A stretch of 38,293 nt of DNA, from the NCBI GenBank assembly GCA_025923055.1, contig JAICGP010000004.1, positions 1 to 38,293 of the forward strand, given 5' to 3'. The notes under the pieces are model-generated. The model was not told the DNA's origin and did not search any database. It worked only from the letters and a program-made list of their open reading frames with translations. Below are positions 11,394-19,627 of the stretch, one piece after another (position 1 is the first letter of the stretch; each line of letters starts with the position of its first letter). The translations under genes and the position numbers were made by a program. The DNA comes from Thermoleophilia bacterium (GTDB lineage Bacteria > Actinomycetota > Thermoleophilia > Gaiellales > Gaiellaceae).

Positions 11394-11728
11394 CAGGTGT
11401 CCGAGGGCAGCGGCGCGGAGGCCGGCGCGTGGCTCGGGAGCTGGTCCCAGCCGGGGCGCGTGGGCGGCTCGATCGGGCCCTCCTCCGCCTTCGAGCTCGA
11501 GTAGGCGAGCCGCTCGAGGAGCTCGATCTTCTCCTCCCCGTGGCGGCGGACGGGATGGTCCTCGGGCAGGTCGCGGACGAGCGCGCGCACCCGCGCCCTG
11601 ATCTGCATGGCGAAGTGGGGCGTCGCGGGCCCGACGAGCTCGTCCACGTCGTCGACGGTCGGCTCGACGCGTGCCTCCGGCAGCGTCTCGTCGGCCGGCA
11701 TCGGCTGCGCCTCGTAGGGCTCGTCCAT
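11393..11728 (-). CDS. Hypothetical protein, translationally coupled to the SDR gene
   Basis: MDEPYEAQPMPADETLPEARVEPTVDDVDELVGPATPHFAMQIRARVRALVRDLPEDHPVRRHGEEKIELLERLAYSS; TAGAGT 7 nt upstream of ATG 11728; TGATG overlap with the following SDR start. Confidence 0.75.
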   Translation of the reverse strand: MDEPYEAQPMPADETLPEARVEPTVDDVDELVGPATPHFAMQIRARVRALVRDLPEDHPVRRHGEEKIELLERLAYSSSKAEEGPIEPPTRPGWDQLPSHAPASAPLPSDT

Positions 11729-11784
11729 CGCCGCGACTCTAGCGCCTCCCATGGCGGCGGGCCTCTACGGGGTAGCGTGCGCCG

Positions 11785-12681
11785 GTGCGTCATCGGGTGC
11801 CCGCCGACCTTCTGCTGCTCGTCACCGTCGTCCTCTGGAGCTTCAACTTCACGGTCGTGAAGTACGCGCTCACGCACGGTTGGGAGCCGCTCTCGTACTC
11901 CTCGGTGCGCTTCGCCCTCGGGGCCGCGCTCTTCTCCGCGATCACGTTCGGCCGCGAGGGGACGCTCCGCGTGGCGCGCGCCGACGTGCGCCTGATGGTG
12001 GCTGCGGCGGCCCTCGGGATCTGGCTCAACCAGCTTTCCTTCACCTACTCGGTGAGCCTCACGACCGCCGCGACCGCGGCGCTGATGTTCGGGACGATGC
12101 CGATCTTCGTCGCGCTCTCGGCCCAGGCACTCGGCGTGGAGCGCCTCCGCCTGCGCCACTGGCTCGCGACGACGATCTCCTTCTCCGGCGTCGCGCTCGT
12201 CGCGCTCGGCTCGACGGGCGGGCTGAGCGGGGACCTCGGCGGCATCCTCCTCGGTCTCGGCGCGGCCTTCACCTGGGCGGTCTACTCGGTCGCGATCGGG
12301 CCGCTCATGCAGCGCTACTCGCCCTACCGGATCAGCGCCTTCACGCTGCTCGTCGGCTCGGTGCCGCTCCTCGTCTCGGCCCTCGGCCAGCTCGTCTCGC
12401 AGGACTGGGCCTCGCTGGAGGGACTCGCCTGGGGCGCGTTCGTCTACAGCCTGCTCATGTCCCTGGTCTTCACCAACATCACGTGGTTCACGGCGATCGA
12501 CCGGGTGGGTGCCTCGCGGGCCTCGCTCTACGTGAACTTGCAGCCCTTCCTCGGGGCGTTCTTCGCGCTCGTCGTCCTCTCCGAGGAGATGGGCGCGCTC
12601 CAGGTGGCGGGCGGCTTCGTGATCGGCGCGGGCATCGTGCTGGCCCGGAACGCGCGCGCTCCCGCGCCGTCCCCCGACTAG
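11785..12681 (+). CDS. EamA/DMT-superfamily transporter
   Basis: Ten TM-like segments, duplicated EamA architecture; TAGCGT 6 nt upstream of GTG. Confidence 0.88.
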   Translation: MRHRVPADLLLLVTVVLWSFNFTVVKYALTHGWEPLSYSSVRFALGAALFSAITFGREGTLRVARADVRLMVAAAALGIWLNQLSFTYSVSLTTAATAALMFGTMPIFVALSAQALGVERLRLRHWLATTISFSGVALVALGSTGGLSGDLGGILLGLGAAFTWAVYSVAIGPLMQRYSPYRISAFTLLVGSVPLLVSALGQLVSQDWASLEGLAWGAFVYSLLMSLVFTNITWFTAIDRVGASRASLYVNLQPFLGAFFALVVLSEEMGALQVAGGFVIGAGIVLARNARAPAPSPD

Positions 12682-12703
12682 CCGGTCGCCTAGAATTGGT
12701 CGT

Positions 12704-13804
12704 GTGAGCCAGGACTTCATGCCCCTCGTGGGCTGGGACCACATCGAGCTCTGGGTCGGGAACGCGAAGCAGTCGGCCTTCTTCTACGAGCACGCGTTCG
12801 GCTTCCAGCCCGTCGCCTACGCGGGCCCGGAGACGGGCGTCCGCGACCGCGCCTCCTACGTGCTCGAGCAGGGGGACGTCCGCCTCGTCGTCACGAGCTC
12901 CCTCCGCCCCGACCACGAGGTCGCCCGGCACGCCCGCGCCCACGGGGACGGCGTCAAGGACGCCGCCTTCCGGGTCACGGATGCGACGGACGCGTACCGC
13001 CAGGCGCTCCAGCGGGGCGCGCGCGGCGTGGACGAGCCGCGCTGGCTCGAGGACGAGCACGGGCGGGTGGAGGTGGCCTCGATCGCCACGTACGGCGAGA
13101 CCGTCCACGGCTTCGTGAACCGCGAGGGCTACGGGGGCGCGTACCTGCCCGGCTACCGGCCGCTCGACGCGGGCAACGGCCAGCCGCAGCTCGGGATCGG
13201 CCTGAAGCTCGTCGACCACGTCGTCGGCAACGTCGAGCTCGGGCGGATGGAGCACTGGGTCGAGTTCTACGAGCGCTGCCTGGGGTTCACGGAGCTCGTC
13301 CACTTCACCGACGAGGCGATCACGACGGAGTACTCGGCCCTCATGAGCAAGGTCATGACCGGCGGCGGCGGGCGCTTCAAGCTCCCGATCAACGAGCCCG
13401 CGGAGGGAAAGCGCAAGAGCCAGATCGAGGAGTACCTCGAGTTCTACGGCGGGCCGGGCGTGCAGCACATCGCGCTCGCGACCGAAGACATCGTGGCGAC
13501 CGTGGACGCGCTCCGCGAGCGCGGGGTCCGCTTCCTCGAGACCCCGGACGCGTACTACGAGGACGTCGGCGACCGCGTCGGCGAGATCGGCGAGGACTGG
13601 TCGGACCTCCGCCGGTTGCGCATCCTCGCCGACCGCGACGACGAGGGCTACCTCCTCCAGATCTTCACCAAGACCGTGCAGGACCGTCCCACCCTCTTCT
13701 TCGAGGTGATCGAGCGGCACGGCGCCGTCGGCTTCGGCGAGGGCAACTTCAAGGCCCTCTTCGAGGCGATCGAGCGCGAGCAGGCCCTGCGCGGAAACCT
13801 CTAG
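12704..13804 (+). CDS. hppD: 4-hydroxyphenylpyruvate dioxygenase
   Basis: VDHVVGNVELGRMEHWVEFYERCLGF, GGPGVQHIALATEDIVATVDALRERGVRFLETPDAYYED, LLQIFTKTVQDRPTLFFEVIERHGAVGFGEGNFKALFEAIEREQ are diagnostic HPPD motifs. Confidence 0.96.
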   Translation: MSQDFMPLVGWDHIELWVGNAKQSAFFYEHAFGFQPVAYAGPETGVRDRASYVLEQGDVRLVVTSSLRPDHEVARHARAHGDGVKDAAFRVTDATDAYRQALQRGARGVDEPRWLEDEHGRVEVASIATYGETVHGFVNREGYGGAYLPGYRPLDAGNGQPQLGIGLKLVDHVVGNVELGRMEHWVEFYERCLGFTELVHFTDEAITTEYSALMSKVMTGGGGRFKLPINEPAEGKRKSQIEEYLEFYGGPGVQHIALATEDIVATVDALRERGVRFLETPDAYYEDVGDRVGEIGEDWSDLRRLRILADRDDEGYLLQIFTKTVQDRPTLFFEVIERHGAVGFGEGNFKALFEAIEREQALRGNL

Positions 13805-13870
13805 GAGGGTCGGGCGGAGTGTCGTTTTGCGGCACAAGCGCCCGTTTCGCCGAACCCTCTCTATTGGGCT

Positions 13871-13876
13871 ACACTG
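13871..13876 (+). promoter_or_regulatory. Candidate -10 (TACACT) for cspA, giving a long 5' UTR
   Basis: TACACT fits TANNNT/TATAAT; about 80 nt before ATG 13958. Confidence 0.4.
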
Positions 13877-13957
13877 GCGGGCGCACGAGCGAGTACCGGG
13901 GGTTCTTTGGCGCTTCCCTTACCCGTTCGAGTACGTGATGGGAAGGGAGGTGTTCAC

Positions 13958-14167
13958 ATGGCAACCGGAACCGTGAAGTGGTTCAACGACGCGAAGGGCT
14001 ACGGCTTCATCGCGCCGGACGAGGGGTCGAAGGACCTGTTCGTCCACTTCTCCAACATCGCCGGGGACGGCTTCAAGTCGCTCGTCGAGGGCGCGCGGGT
14101 GGAGTACGAGGCCCGCGAGGGCACCAAGGGGCCCGAGGCGACGAACGTCATCCCCATCGAGGGCTGA
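13958..14167 (+). CDS. Cold-shock protein, CspA family
   Basis: [72 protein letters not shown]1/RNP2 motifs; SD GGGAGG. Confidence 0.97.
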   Translation: MATGTVKWFNDAKGYGFIAPDEGSKDLFVHFSNIAGDGFKSLVEGARVEYEAREGTKGPEATNVIPIEG

Positions 14168-14172
14168 GCCCC

Positions 14173-14967
14173 TTGAGGCTCTGCACGTTCGAGGCGGGGG
14201 GCCGCCGAGCACCGGGGCGAGTCGAGGGGGATCGGGTCGTCGAGGTCGGCGCCCCCTCGCTCGCACGCTGGCTCGAGTCCGGCGGCGACGACGTCGCGGA
14301 GCACGCGCTCGCCGACGTCCGGCTCCTCGCCCCGATCCCCCGGCCGCCGTCGGTCCGCGACTTCTACGCCTTCGAGCGGCACGTCCGCTCGGCCCGGGCC
14401 CAGCGCGGCCTCGAGATGGCGCCGGAATGGTACCGCCTGCCGGTCTTCTACTTCTCGAACCCGGCCGCGATCTACGGGCCGGAGGACGAGGTTCCCTTCC
14501 CGCCCGAGAGCTCGGCCAGGGACTACGAGCTGGAGGCGGCCGCGATCGTAGGGGCGGAGGGCCGCATCGCCGGCTTCACGGTGATGAACGACTGGTCGGC
14601 GCGCGACCTCCAGAAGATGGAGATGGCGGTCGGGCTCGGCCCGGCGAAGGGCAAGGACTTCGCCACGAGCCTCGGGCCCGTGCTCGTGACGCCGGACGAG
14701 CTCGGCGACCTGGGCCTCGAGATGGTCGCCCGCGTCAACGGCGAGGAGCGCTCGCGCGGGAACCTCGGCGAGCTCCACTGGCCGTGGGAGGAGCTCGCCG
14801 CGCACGCGGCCCGCAACACGCGTCTCGTGCCGGGAGACGTGCTCGGCTCGGGCACGGTCGGCACCGGCTGCATCCTCGAGCACGGCGACGGCCGCTGGCT
14901 CGCGACCGGCGACGTCGTCGAGCTCGAGATCGAGGGGATCGGCGTCCTCAGGAACCGGGTCGCCTGA
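14173..14967 (+). CDS. Fumarylacetoacetate hydrolase family protein (TTG start)
   Basis: RDYELEAAAIVG...GFTVMNDWSARDLQKMEMAVGLGPAKGKDFATSLGPVLVTPDEL and GSGTVGTGCILEHGDGRWLATGDVVELEIEGIGVLRN are FAH-fold motifs. Confidence 0.9.
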   Translation: MRLCTFEAGGRRAPGRVEGDRVVEVGAPSLARWLESGGDDVAEHALADVRLLAPIPRPPSVRDFYAFERHVRSARAQRGLEMAPEWYRLPVFYFSNPAAIYGPEDEVPFPPESSARDYELEAAAIVGAEGRIAGFTVMNDWSARDLQKMEMAVGLGPAKGKDFATSLGPVLVTPDELGDLGLEMVARVNGEERSRGNLGELHWPWEELAAHAARNTRLVPGDVLGSGTVGTGCILEHGDGRWLATGDVVELEIEGIGVLRNRVA

Positions 14968-15889
14968 CCTCGTCGTCGCCGTCTCGGCGGAAGAGGAGGC
15001 CGCGCGCGGCGCCCGCGAGTCGCACGCGGAGCGGCTGCGAGGGGCCCTCGTCCTCGCCCTCGTCGAGCGGCGCGTCCTTCACGCGCGGGTACTCGGAGGC
15101 GACCTCGGCCCCGAAGAGGAGGATGTTCGCCGCCAGGTAGACGAAGAAGAGGAAGGCGATCACGGCGCCGAGGGAGCCGTAGATCGCGTTGTAGCGGCCG
15201 AAGTTCTCGAGGTAGAACGCGAAGCCGAACTTCGCGGCCTCGAAGCCGAGCGCCGCGACGAGCGCTCCGGGCCAGACGGTGCGGAGGGACGTCGGCGTGT
15301 CCGGGACGACCCGGTAGAGGAACGCTGCGGTCGCGAACGTGAACGCCATGGGGAGGAGGCGGAAGACGACGAAGCCGGCCGAGAGGAGCGGGACGAGGTC
15401 GGCGAGCTCGTCCTCGGCGAGCTGGAGCCCGACGGAGAGGGCGACCGAGGCGATCAGGCCCGCCGCGACGGCGAGGACGAGGAGGAAGTCGAGGAGCTTG
15501 CCGCGCAGCGGCGGCCGGGTCTCGCTGTCCCAGGCGTGGTTGAGCGCGTCGCGGATCGCGCCCATGAGCCCGCTGGCCGTCCAGAAGAGCGCCAGGAGGC
15601 CGAGGAACCCGAAGGCGCTCCGGTTCGAGGTGACGCTCCGCAGGAGGGACTCGAGGTCCGTGCTGCCCTCCTCGGAGACCGGGATGTTCTCGAGGATGAA
15701 CTCCAGGAGCTCGTCGCGGAGCGTGTCGTCGCGGAGCACGAGGCCGAGGACGGCGACGGCCAGGATCGCGATCGGGAAGAGCGAGAAGAGGGCCCAGTAC
15801 GAGATCGCGGCGGCCGACTGGATGCAGCGGTCGTCGACGAACTCCCGCACCGACCGCTCGACGAGCATCCAGAGGCGCCTCCGCCGCAT
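14948..15889 (-). CDS. YihY/BrkB family inner-membrane protein (paralogue 1)
   Basis: SAAAISYWALFSLFPIAILAVAVLGL, WTASGLMGAIRDALNHAW, YNAIYGSLGAVIAFLFFVYLAANILLFGAEVASEY. Confidence 0.9.
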   Translation of the reverse strand: MRRRRLWMLVERSVREFVDDRCIQSAAAISYWALFSLFPIAILAVAVLGLVLRDDTLRDELLEFILENIPVSEEGSTDLESLLRSVTSNRSAFGFLGLLALFWTASGLMGAIRDALNHAWDSETRPPLRGKLLDFLLVLAVAAGLIASVALSVGLQLAEDELADLVPLLSAGFVVFRLLPMAFTFATAAFLYRVVPDTPTSLRTVWPGALVAALGFEAAKFGFAFYLENFGRYNAIYGSLGAVIAFLFFVYLAANILLFGAEVASEYPRVKDAPLDEGEDEGPSQPLRVRLAGAARGLLFRRDGDDEVRRPGS

Positions 15890-15969
15890 CCCTTCCAGGT
15901 CTTTCCCGACCCGGCGCCCTTCACTCGCACCGGGGCCGACGGCCTCGCGAGCGCGGATATCCTGTCGCC

Positions 15970-17184
15970 ATGCCCATGTACCAGCGGCTCGGCCGCCTTC
16001 CGCGCAAGCGCCACGTCCAGTTCCGCGAGAACGGCACGCTCCTGACGGAGGAGGTCCTCGGCCTCGAGGGCTTCTCAGGGAACGAGTCGATCCTCTACCA
16101 CCTCCAGTCGCCCTGCCGGGTGCAGGAGGTCGCCGACTTCGAGCCGATCGAGCGCGAGGAGTGGGTCCCGGACGGCCATGCGCACCGGCACTTCCGCACG
16201 CACGACGTTCCCGCGGGCGGCGACCCGATCGCCGGCCGGCGGCTGCTGATGTGGAACGACGACGTCGAGATCGCGCTCGCGCGGCCGACCGAGGAGATGG
16301 ACTTCTTCTACCGCAACGGCGAGGGCGACGAGGTCGTCTTCGTCCACGAGGGGAAGGGCACCCTCGAGACGATCTTCGGCGACCTGCCCTACAAGGAGGG
16401 CGACTACGTCGTCGTCCCGCGCGGCACGACCTATCGCTTCGCGCCGGAAGGAGAGCAGCGGCATCTCGTCTTCACGTCGCCGGGGCTGATCGAGATCCCG
16501 CGCCGCTACCGGAACGAGTACGGGCAGCTCCTCGAGCACGCGCCCTACTACCACCGCGACATGCACGCACCGACCGAGCTGCACACGCACACCGACCGCG
16601 GCGAGCACGTCGTCAAGCTCCGCATCAAGGACGGCTACCAGACGTACGTCCTCGACTACCACCCCTTCGACGTCGTCGGCTGGGACGGCTACGTCTACCC
16701 GTGGACGTTCTCCATCCACGACTTCGAGCCCATCACGGGGCGCATCCACATGCCGCCCCCGTCCCACCAGACGTTCCAGGGGCGGAACTTCGTGATTTGC
16801 TCGTTCTGCCCGCGGAAGCTCGACTTCGACCCGCAGGCGATCCCGATCCCGTACCACCACTCGAACCTGAACAGCGAGGAGATGATCTACTACGTCGACG
16901 GGAGCTTCTCCTCGCGGAAGGGGATCGAGATCGGGTCGGTGACCCTGCATCCCTCGGGGATCCCGCACGGGCCGCAGCCCGGTCTCGCCGAGAAGTCGAT
17001 CGGGATGACCGAGACCCACGAGCTCGCGGTCATGTGCGACACGTTCCACCCGCTCCGGCTGACTGCCCTCGCGCGCGAGCTCGACGATCCCGGCTACGCG
17101 TACTCCTGGTTCGAGGCGCCCGACGCCGCGAAGGACGCGAAGACGGCCGACGAGGACCCTGCAGGGGTGACGTCGCACTTTTGA
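15970..17184 (+). CDS. hmgA: Homogentisate 1,2-dioxygenase
   Basis: PYYHRDMHAPTELHTHTDRGEHVVKL, HDFEPITGRIHMPPPSHQTFQGRNFVICSFCPRKLDFDPQAIPIPYHHSNLNSEEMIYYVDGSFSSR, HPSGIPHGPQPG metal-binding motifs. Confidence 0.93.
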   Translation: MPMYQRLGRLPRKRHVQFRENGTLLTEEVLGLEGFSGNESILYHLQSPCRVQEVADFEPIEREEWVPDGHAHRHFRTHDVPAGGDPIAGRRLLMWNDDVEIALARPTEEMDFFYRNGEGDEVVFVHEGKGTLETIFGDLPYKEGDYVVVPRGTTYRFAPEGEQRHLVFTSPGLIEIPRRYRNEYGQLLEHAPYYHRDMHAPTELHTHTDRGEHVVKLRIKDGYQTYVLDYHPFDVVGWDGYVYPWTFSIHDFEPITGRIHMPPPSHQTFQGRNFVICSFCPRKLDFDPQAIPIPYHHSNLNSEEMIYYVDGSFSSRKGIEIGSVTLHPSGIPHGPQPGLAEKSIGMTETHELAVMCDTFHPLRLTALARELDDPGYAYSWFEAPDAAKDAKTADEDPAGVTSHF

Positions 17185-17843
17185 GCGGACGGACGCTCGT
17201 CGTCGACTTCGACGGCACCGTCACGAAGACCGACCTCCTCGACACGATCGCGAGCCGCTTCGGCGACCCGGTCGTCTACCGGGAGGTGGACGAGGGCCTC
17301 GACGAGGGCCGCCTCAGCCTCCGCGAGGTGATCACGCGCGAGTTCCGGCCCGTGCGGAAGCCGCTCGCCGAGGTCGTGGACTGGGAGCTCGAGAACGTGG
17401 AGCTGCGGCCGGGCTTCGACGAGCTCGTCGAGCTCGCGCGGGAGCGGGGCTGGCGCGTCGTGATCGTCTCGAGCGGGTTCCACGAGCTGATCGAGCCGAT
17501 CCTCGAGCGCGAGGGGCTCGACGTGGAGGTGCACGCGAACCGCGTCGACCCGCGGCCCGACGGCTGGGTGGTGGACTGGCGCTACGACGAGTCCTGCGAA
17601 TCCTGCGGGGAGTCGTGCAAGCGCTCGATCGCGCGGCGGTTCGCCAACGGCGGCGAAATCGTCTACATCGGCGACGGGTACTCCGACCGCTGCGCGGCCG
17701 AGGCCGCGGACGGTGTCTTCGCCACGCGCGGGCTCGCGCGCTACCTCGAGGAGAGAGGCGTGCCGTTCGAGCCGTTCGAGGACTTCCACGAGGTCGCCGA
17801 GCGGCTGCGGGACGGAGGGTTCGCCCGCCGGGCCTCCGGGTAG
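17181..17843 (+). CDS. HAD-superfamily phosphatase, MtnX/SerB-like (TTG start)
   Basis: LVVDFDGTVTKTDLLD motif I, VVIVSSGFHELIEPIL, ESCESCGESCKRSI Cys cluster, IVYIGDGYSDRCAAEAADGVFA motif IV; overlaps the hmgA stop. Confidence 0.87.
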   Translation: MSGRTLVVDFDGTVTKTDLLDTIASRFGDPVVYREVDEGLDEGRLSLREVITREFRPVRKPLAEVVDWELENVELRPGFDELVELARERGWRVVIVSSGFHELIEPILEREGLDVEVHANRVDPRPDGWVVDWRYDESCESCGESCKRSIARRFANGGEIVYIGDGYSDRCAAEAADGVFATRGLARYLEERGVPFEPFEDFHEVAERLRDGGFARRASG

Positions 17844-17852
17844 GCGTCGCCC

Positions 17853-18050
17853 ATGGACTGGAAGACGGTCGGGAACGCAGCCACCGCCTCGGGTTGGCGC
17901 AGTCACGTGGCCGACGCCGTCGAGGGCCCGGCGCACCGCTCGCGCGTCCCGGTGACCGGAGACCAGGTGCGCGCGGTGCTCGGTCTCGCCTTCCTGGCGA
18001 TCTCGGTGTCGTACCTCGTCCGGGTCGCGCGTCGCGTCGTCCGCGCATAG
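17853..18050 (+). CDS. Small hypothetical protein with one C-terminal hydrophobic segment
   Basis: MDWKTVGNAATASGWRSHVADAVEGPAHRSRVPVTGDQVRAVLGLAFLAISVSYLVRVARRVVRA; gap-free between neighbours. Confidence 0.5.
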   Translation: MDWKTVGNAATASGWRSHVADAVEGPAHRSRVPVTGDQVRAVLGLAFLAISVSYLVRVARRVVRA

Positions 18051-18850
18051 TCGTCGAGCTCCCGCAGCCGTTCGACTTCGAGCTCTCCACCGAGCGCTAC
18101 CGCGCGTTCGGGCACGACCTGGCGAACCACTGGGTCGACGGGGCGCTCCACCGCGTCCTCGACGGGACGCGCGTCCGCATCGCACCCGCTCCGGGCGGCG
18201 TGACGGTCGAGCCGGGCGAGGCGTGGCTGGCCGAGCCGGTCCGCCGCTACCTGGGTGCCCCGTTCGACCTCGACAGGTTCGCCGCGTTCGCGGCGACCGA
18301 GCCGGTGCTGGCCCGGCTCGCCGCGAGCCTGAACGGCTTCCGCCCCCCGCTCGTGCCCGATCCGTTCGAGAGCCTGGTGACGTCGATCACCGCCCAGCAG
18401 ATCTCCCTGCGGGCGGCCTTCTCGATCCGAAACCGCTTCATCGCCGCCTACGGCGGGAGCGTCGGCGACGCCTACGCCTTCCCGGCCCGCGAGGCGGTCG
18501 CGCAGGCGCGTCCGGAGGACCTCGTCGCGTTGGGGTTCTCGCGGCGCAAGGCCGAGTACGTCGTCGGCCTCGCACGCGCGGAGGTCGACCTCGACGCGCT
18601 CGCCCTCCGACCCGACGACGAGGTGAAGGGTGCGCTCGTCGCGCTCCCGGGCATCGGCGAATGGACGGCCGAGTGGTTCCTCGCGCGGCACCTTGGGCGC
18701 CCGGACGCCTGGCCCGCCGGCGACCTGGGCCTGCGGAAGGCCGTCCTCCACTTCTACGGCGAGGAGGACACGCGCGCTGCGGGCGCCCGCTTCCCCGGCC
18801 ACGCCAACCTGGCGGCGCACTACCTCCTCCTCGGGCTTAGAGTGGGCTGA
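18047..18850 (+). CDS. DNA-3-methyladenine glycosylase II-like (AlkA/HhH-GPD); start codon uncertain (no nearby ATG/GTG/TTG)
   Basis: DPFESLVTSITAQQISLRAAFSIRNRFIAAYG, ALVALPGIGEWTAEWFLARHLGRPDAWPAGDLGLRKAV is HhH-GPD with catalytic Asp. Conserved-looking N-terminus begins at IVVELPQPFDFELSTERYRAFGHD. Confidence 0.85.
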   Translation: MVVELPQPFDFELSTERYRAFGHDLANHWVDGALHRVLDGTRVRIAPAPGGVTVEPGEAWLAEPVRRYLGAPFDLDRFAAFAATEPVLARLAASLNGFRPPLVPDPFESLVTSITAQQISLRAAFSIRNRFIAAYGGSVGDAYAFPAREAVAQARPEDLVALGFSRRKAEYVVGLARAEVDLDALALRPDDEVKGALVALPGIGEWTAEWFLARHLGRPDAWPAGDLGLRKAVLHFYGEEDTRAAGARFPGHANLAAHYLLLGLRVG

Positions 18851-19620
18851 TGGCCTACGAGGCGCGCATCGAGGGCGCTCCCAGCGAGGAGGCACTGCTC
18901 CGCCTCATCGAGGAGGCGAAGGAGGCGGGCGCCGACCGGATCGAGATCGAGACGAGGCACGAGGACGGCGACGCCTGGATCCGGGCCGGGTTCACCGAGA
19001 CCGCGCGGTTGCTCGAGGCGCCCGTCGCGGCCCTCGAGGAGCACCTGGGCGCGCGCCGCGAGCCGTCCTTCGGCTCGCTCCACGTCCAGAGCGACGACGT
19101 GGAGGCGGTCGTCCGCGCCGTCCGCCAGTTCGTGCCGCGACTGCCCGGCGGCTCGACGGGCAGCGTCGTCCTCCCGCCGCGCGACGGGTGGACGTCCGCC
19201 TACGACGAGCTCTGCGACCGCGAGCCGGAGATGCTCCGCCGCCTGGCCAGGGAGATCTCCGACCGCATGGGCGCCTTCGTGGTCGCGATTGGCCTCGAGG
19301 AAGGTCGTGTCGTCCGGTACATCGCCCTCGAGCGCGGCCGGGTGGTGGACGAGTACCTGTCCGTCCCGGAGTACTACGGCCCGATCCCTCCGGGCGAGGT
19401 GATCGGGCTCGGCGCCAACCCGCGTCTGATGGCGCGCATGACGGGCGCCGACGGGGACGCCGTTCGAGCGACGGCGCGCACCGGCAGGACCCCGGACGAG
19501 CTCGAGCCGCCGGGCGACCTCCTCGCGGAGCTCGCCCGGCTGTTCGGCATCCCGCAGGCCGCGCACGGCTACGCCGACGCCGCCCGGGAGCCGGACGCGA
19601 TCGTCATCCCTCGAGGCTAG
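18850..19620 (+). CDS. Uncharacterised protein with partial GNAT-like N-terminal segment and unassigned C-terminal domain
   Basis: MAYEARIEGAPSEEALLRLIEEAKEAGADRIEIETRHEDGDAWIRAGFTETARLLEAPVAALEEHLGAR...; TAGAGT 6 nt upstream; TGATG overlap with AlkA gene. Confidence 0.8.
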   Translation: MAYEARIEGAPSEEALLRLIEEAKEAGADRIEIETRHEDGDAWIRAGFTETARLLEAPVAALEEHLGARREPSFGSLHVQSDDVEAVVRAVRQFVPRLPGGSTGSVVLPPRDGWTSAYDELCDREPEMLRRLAREISDRMGAFVVAIGLEEGRVVRYIALERGRVVDEYLSVPEYYGPIPPGEVIGLGANPRLMARMTGADGDAVRATARTGRTPDELEPPGDLLAELARLFGIPQAAHGYADAAREPDAIVIPRG

Positions 19621-19627
19621 TGCTCAG

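Noticed and set aside
10600-12744. 714-aa minus-strand ORF
   Set aside because: Antisense or out-of-frame to the EamA transporter, hypothetical and SDR genes; no recognisable domain.
15339-17181. N-terminal ~600 aa of the 834-aa plus-strand ORF
   Set aside because: Antisense to the BrkB gene and out-of-frame with hmgA; only the segment from TTG 17181 (HAD phosphatase) is real.
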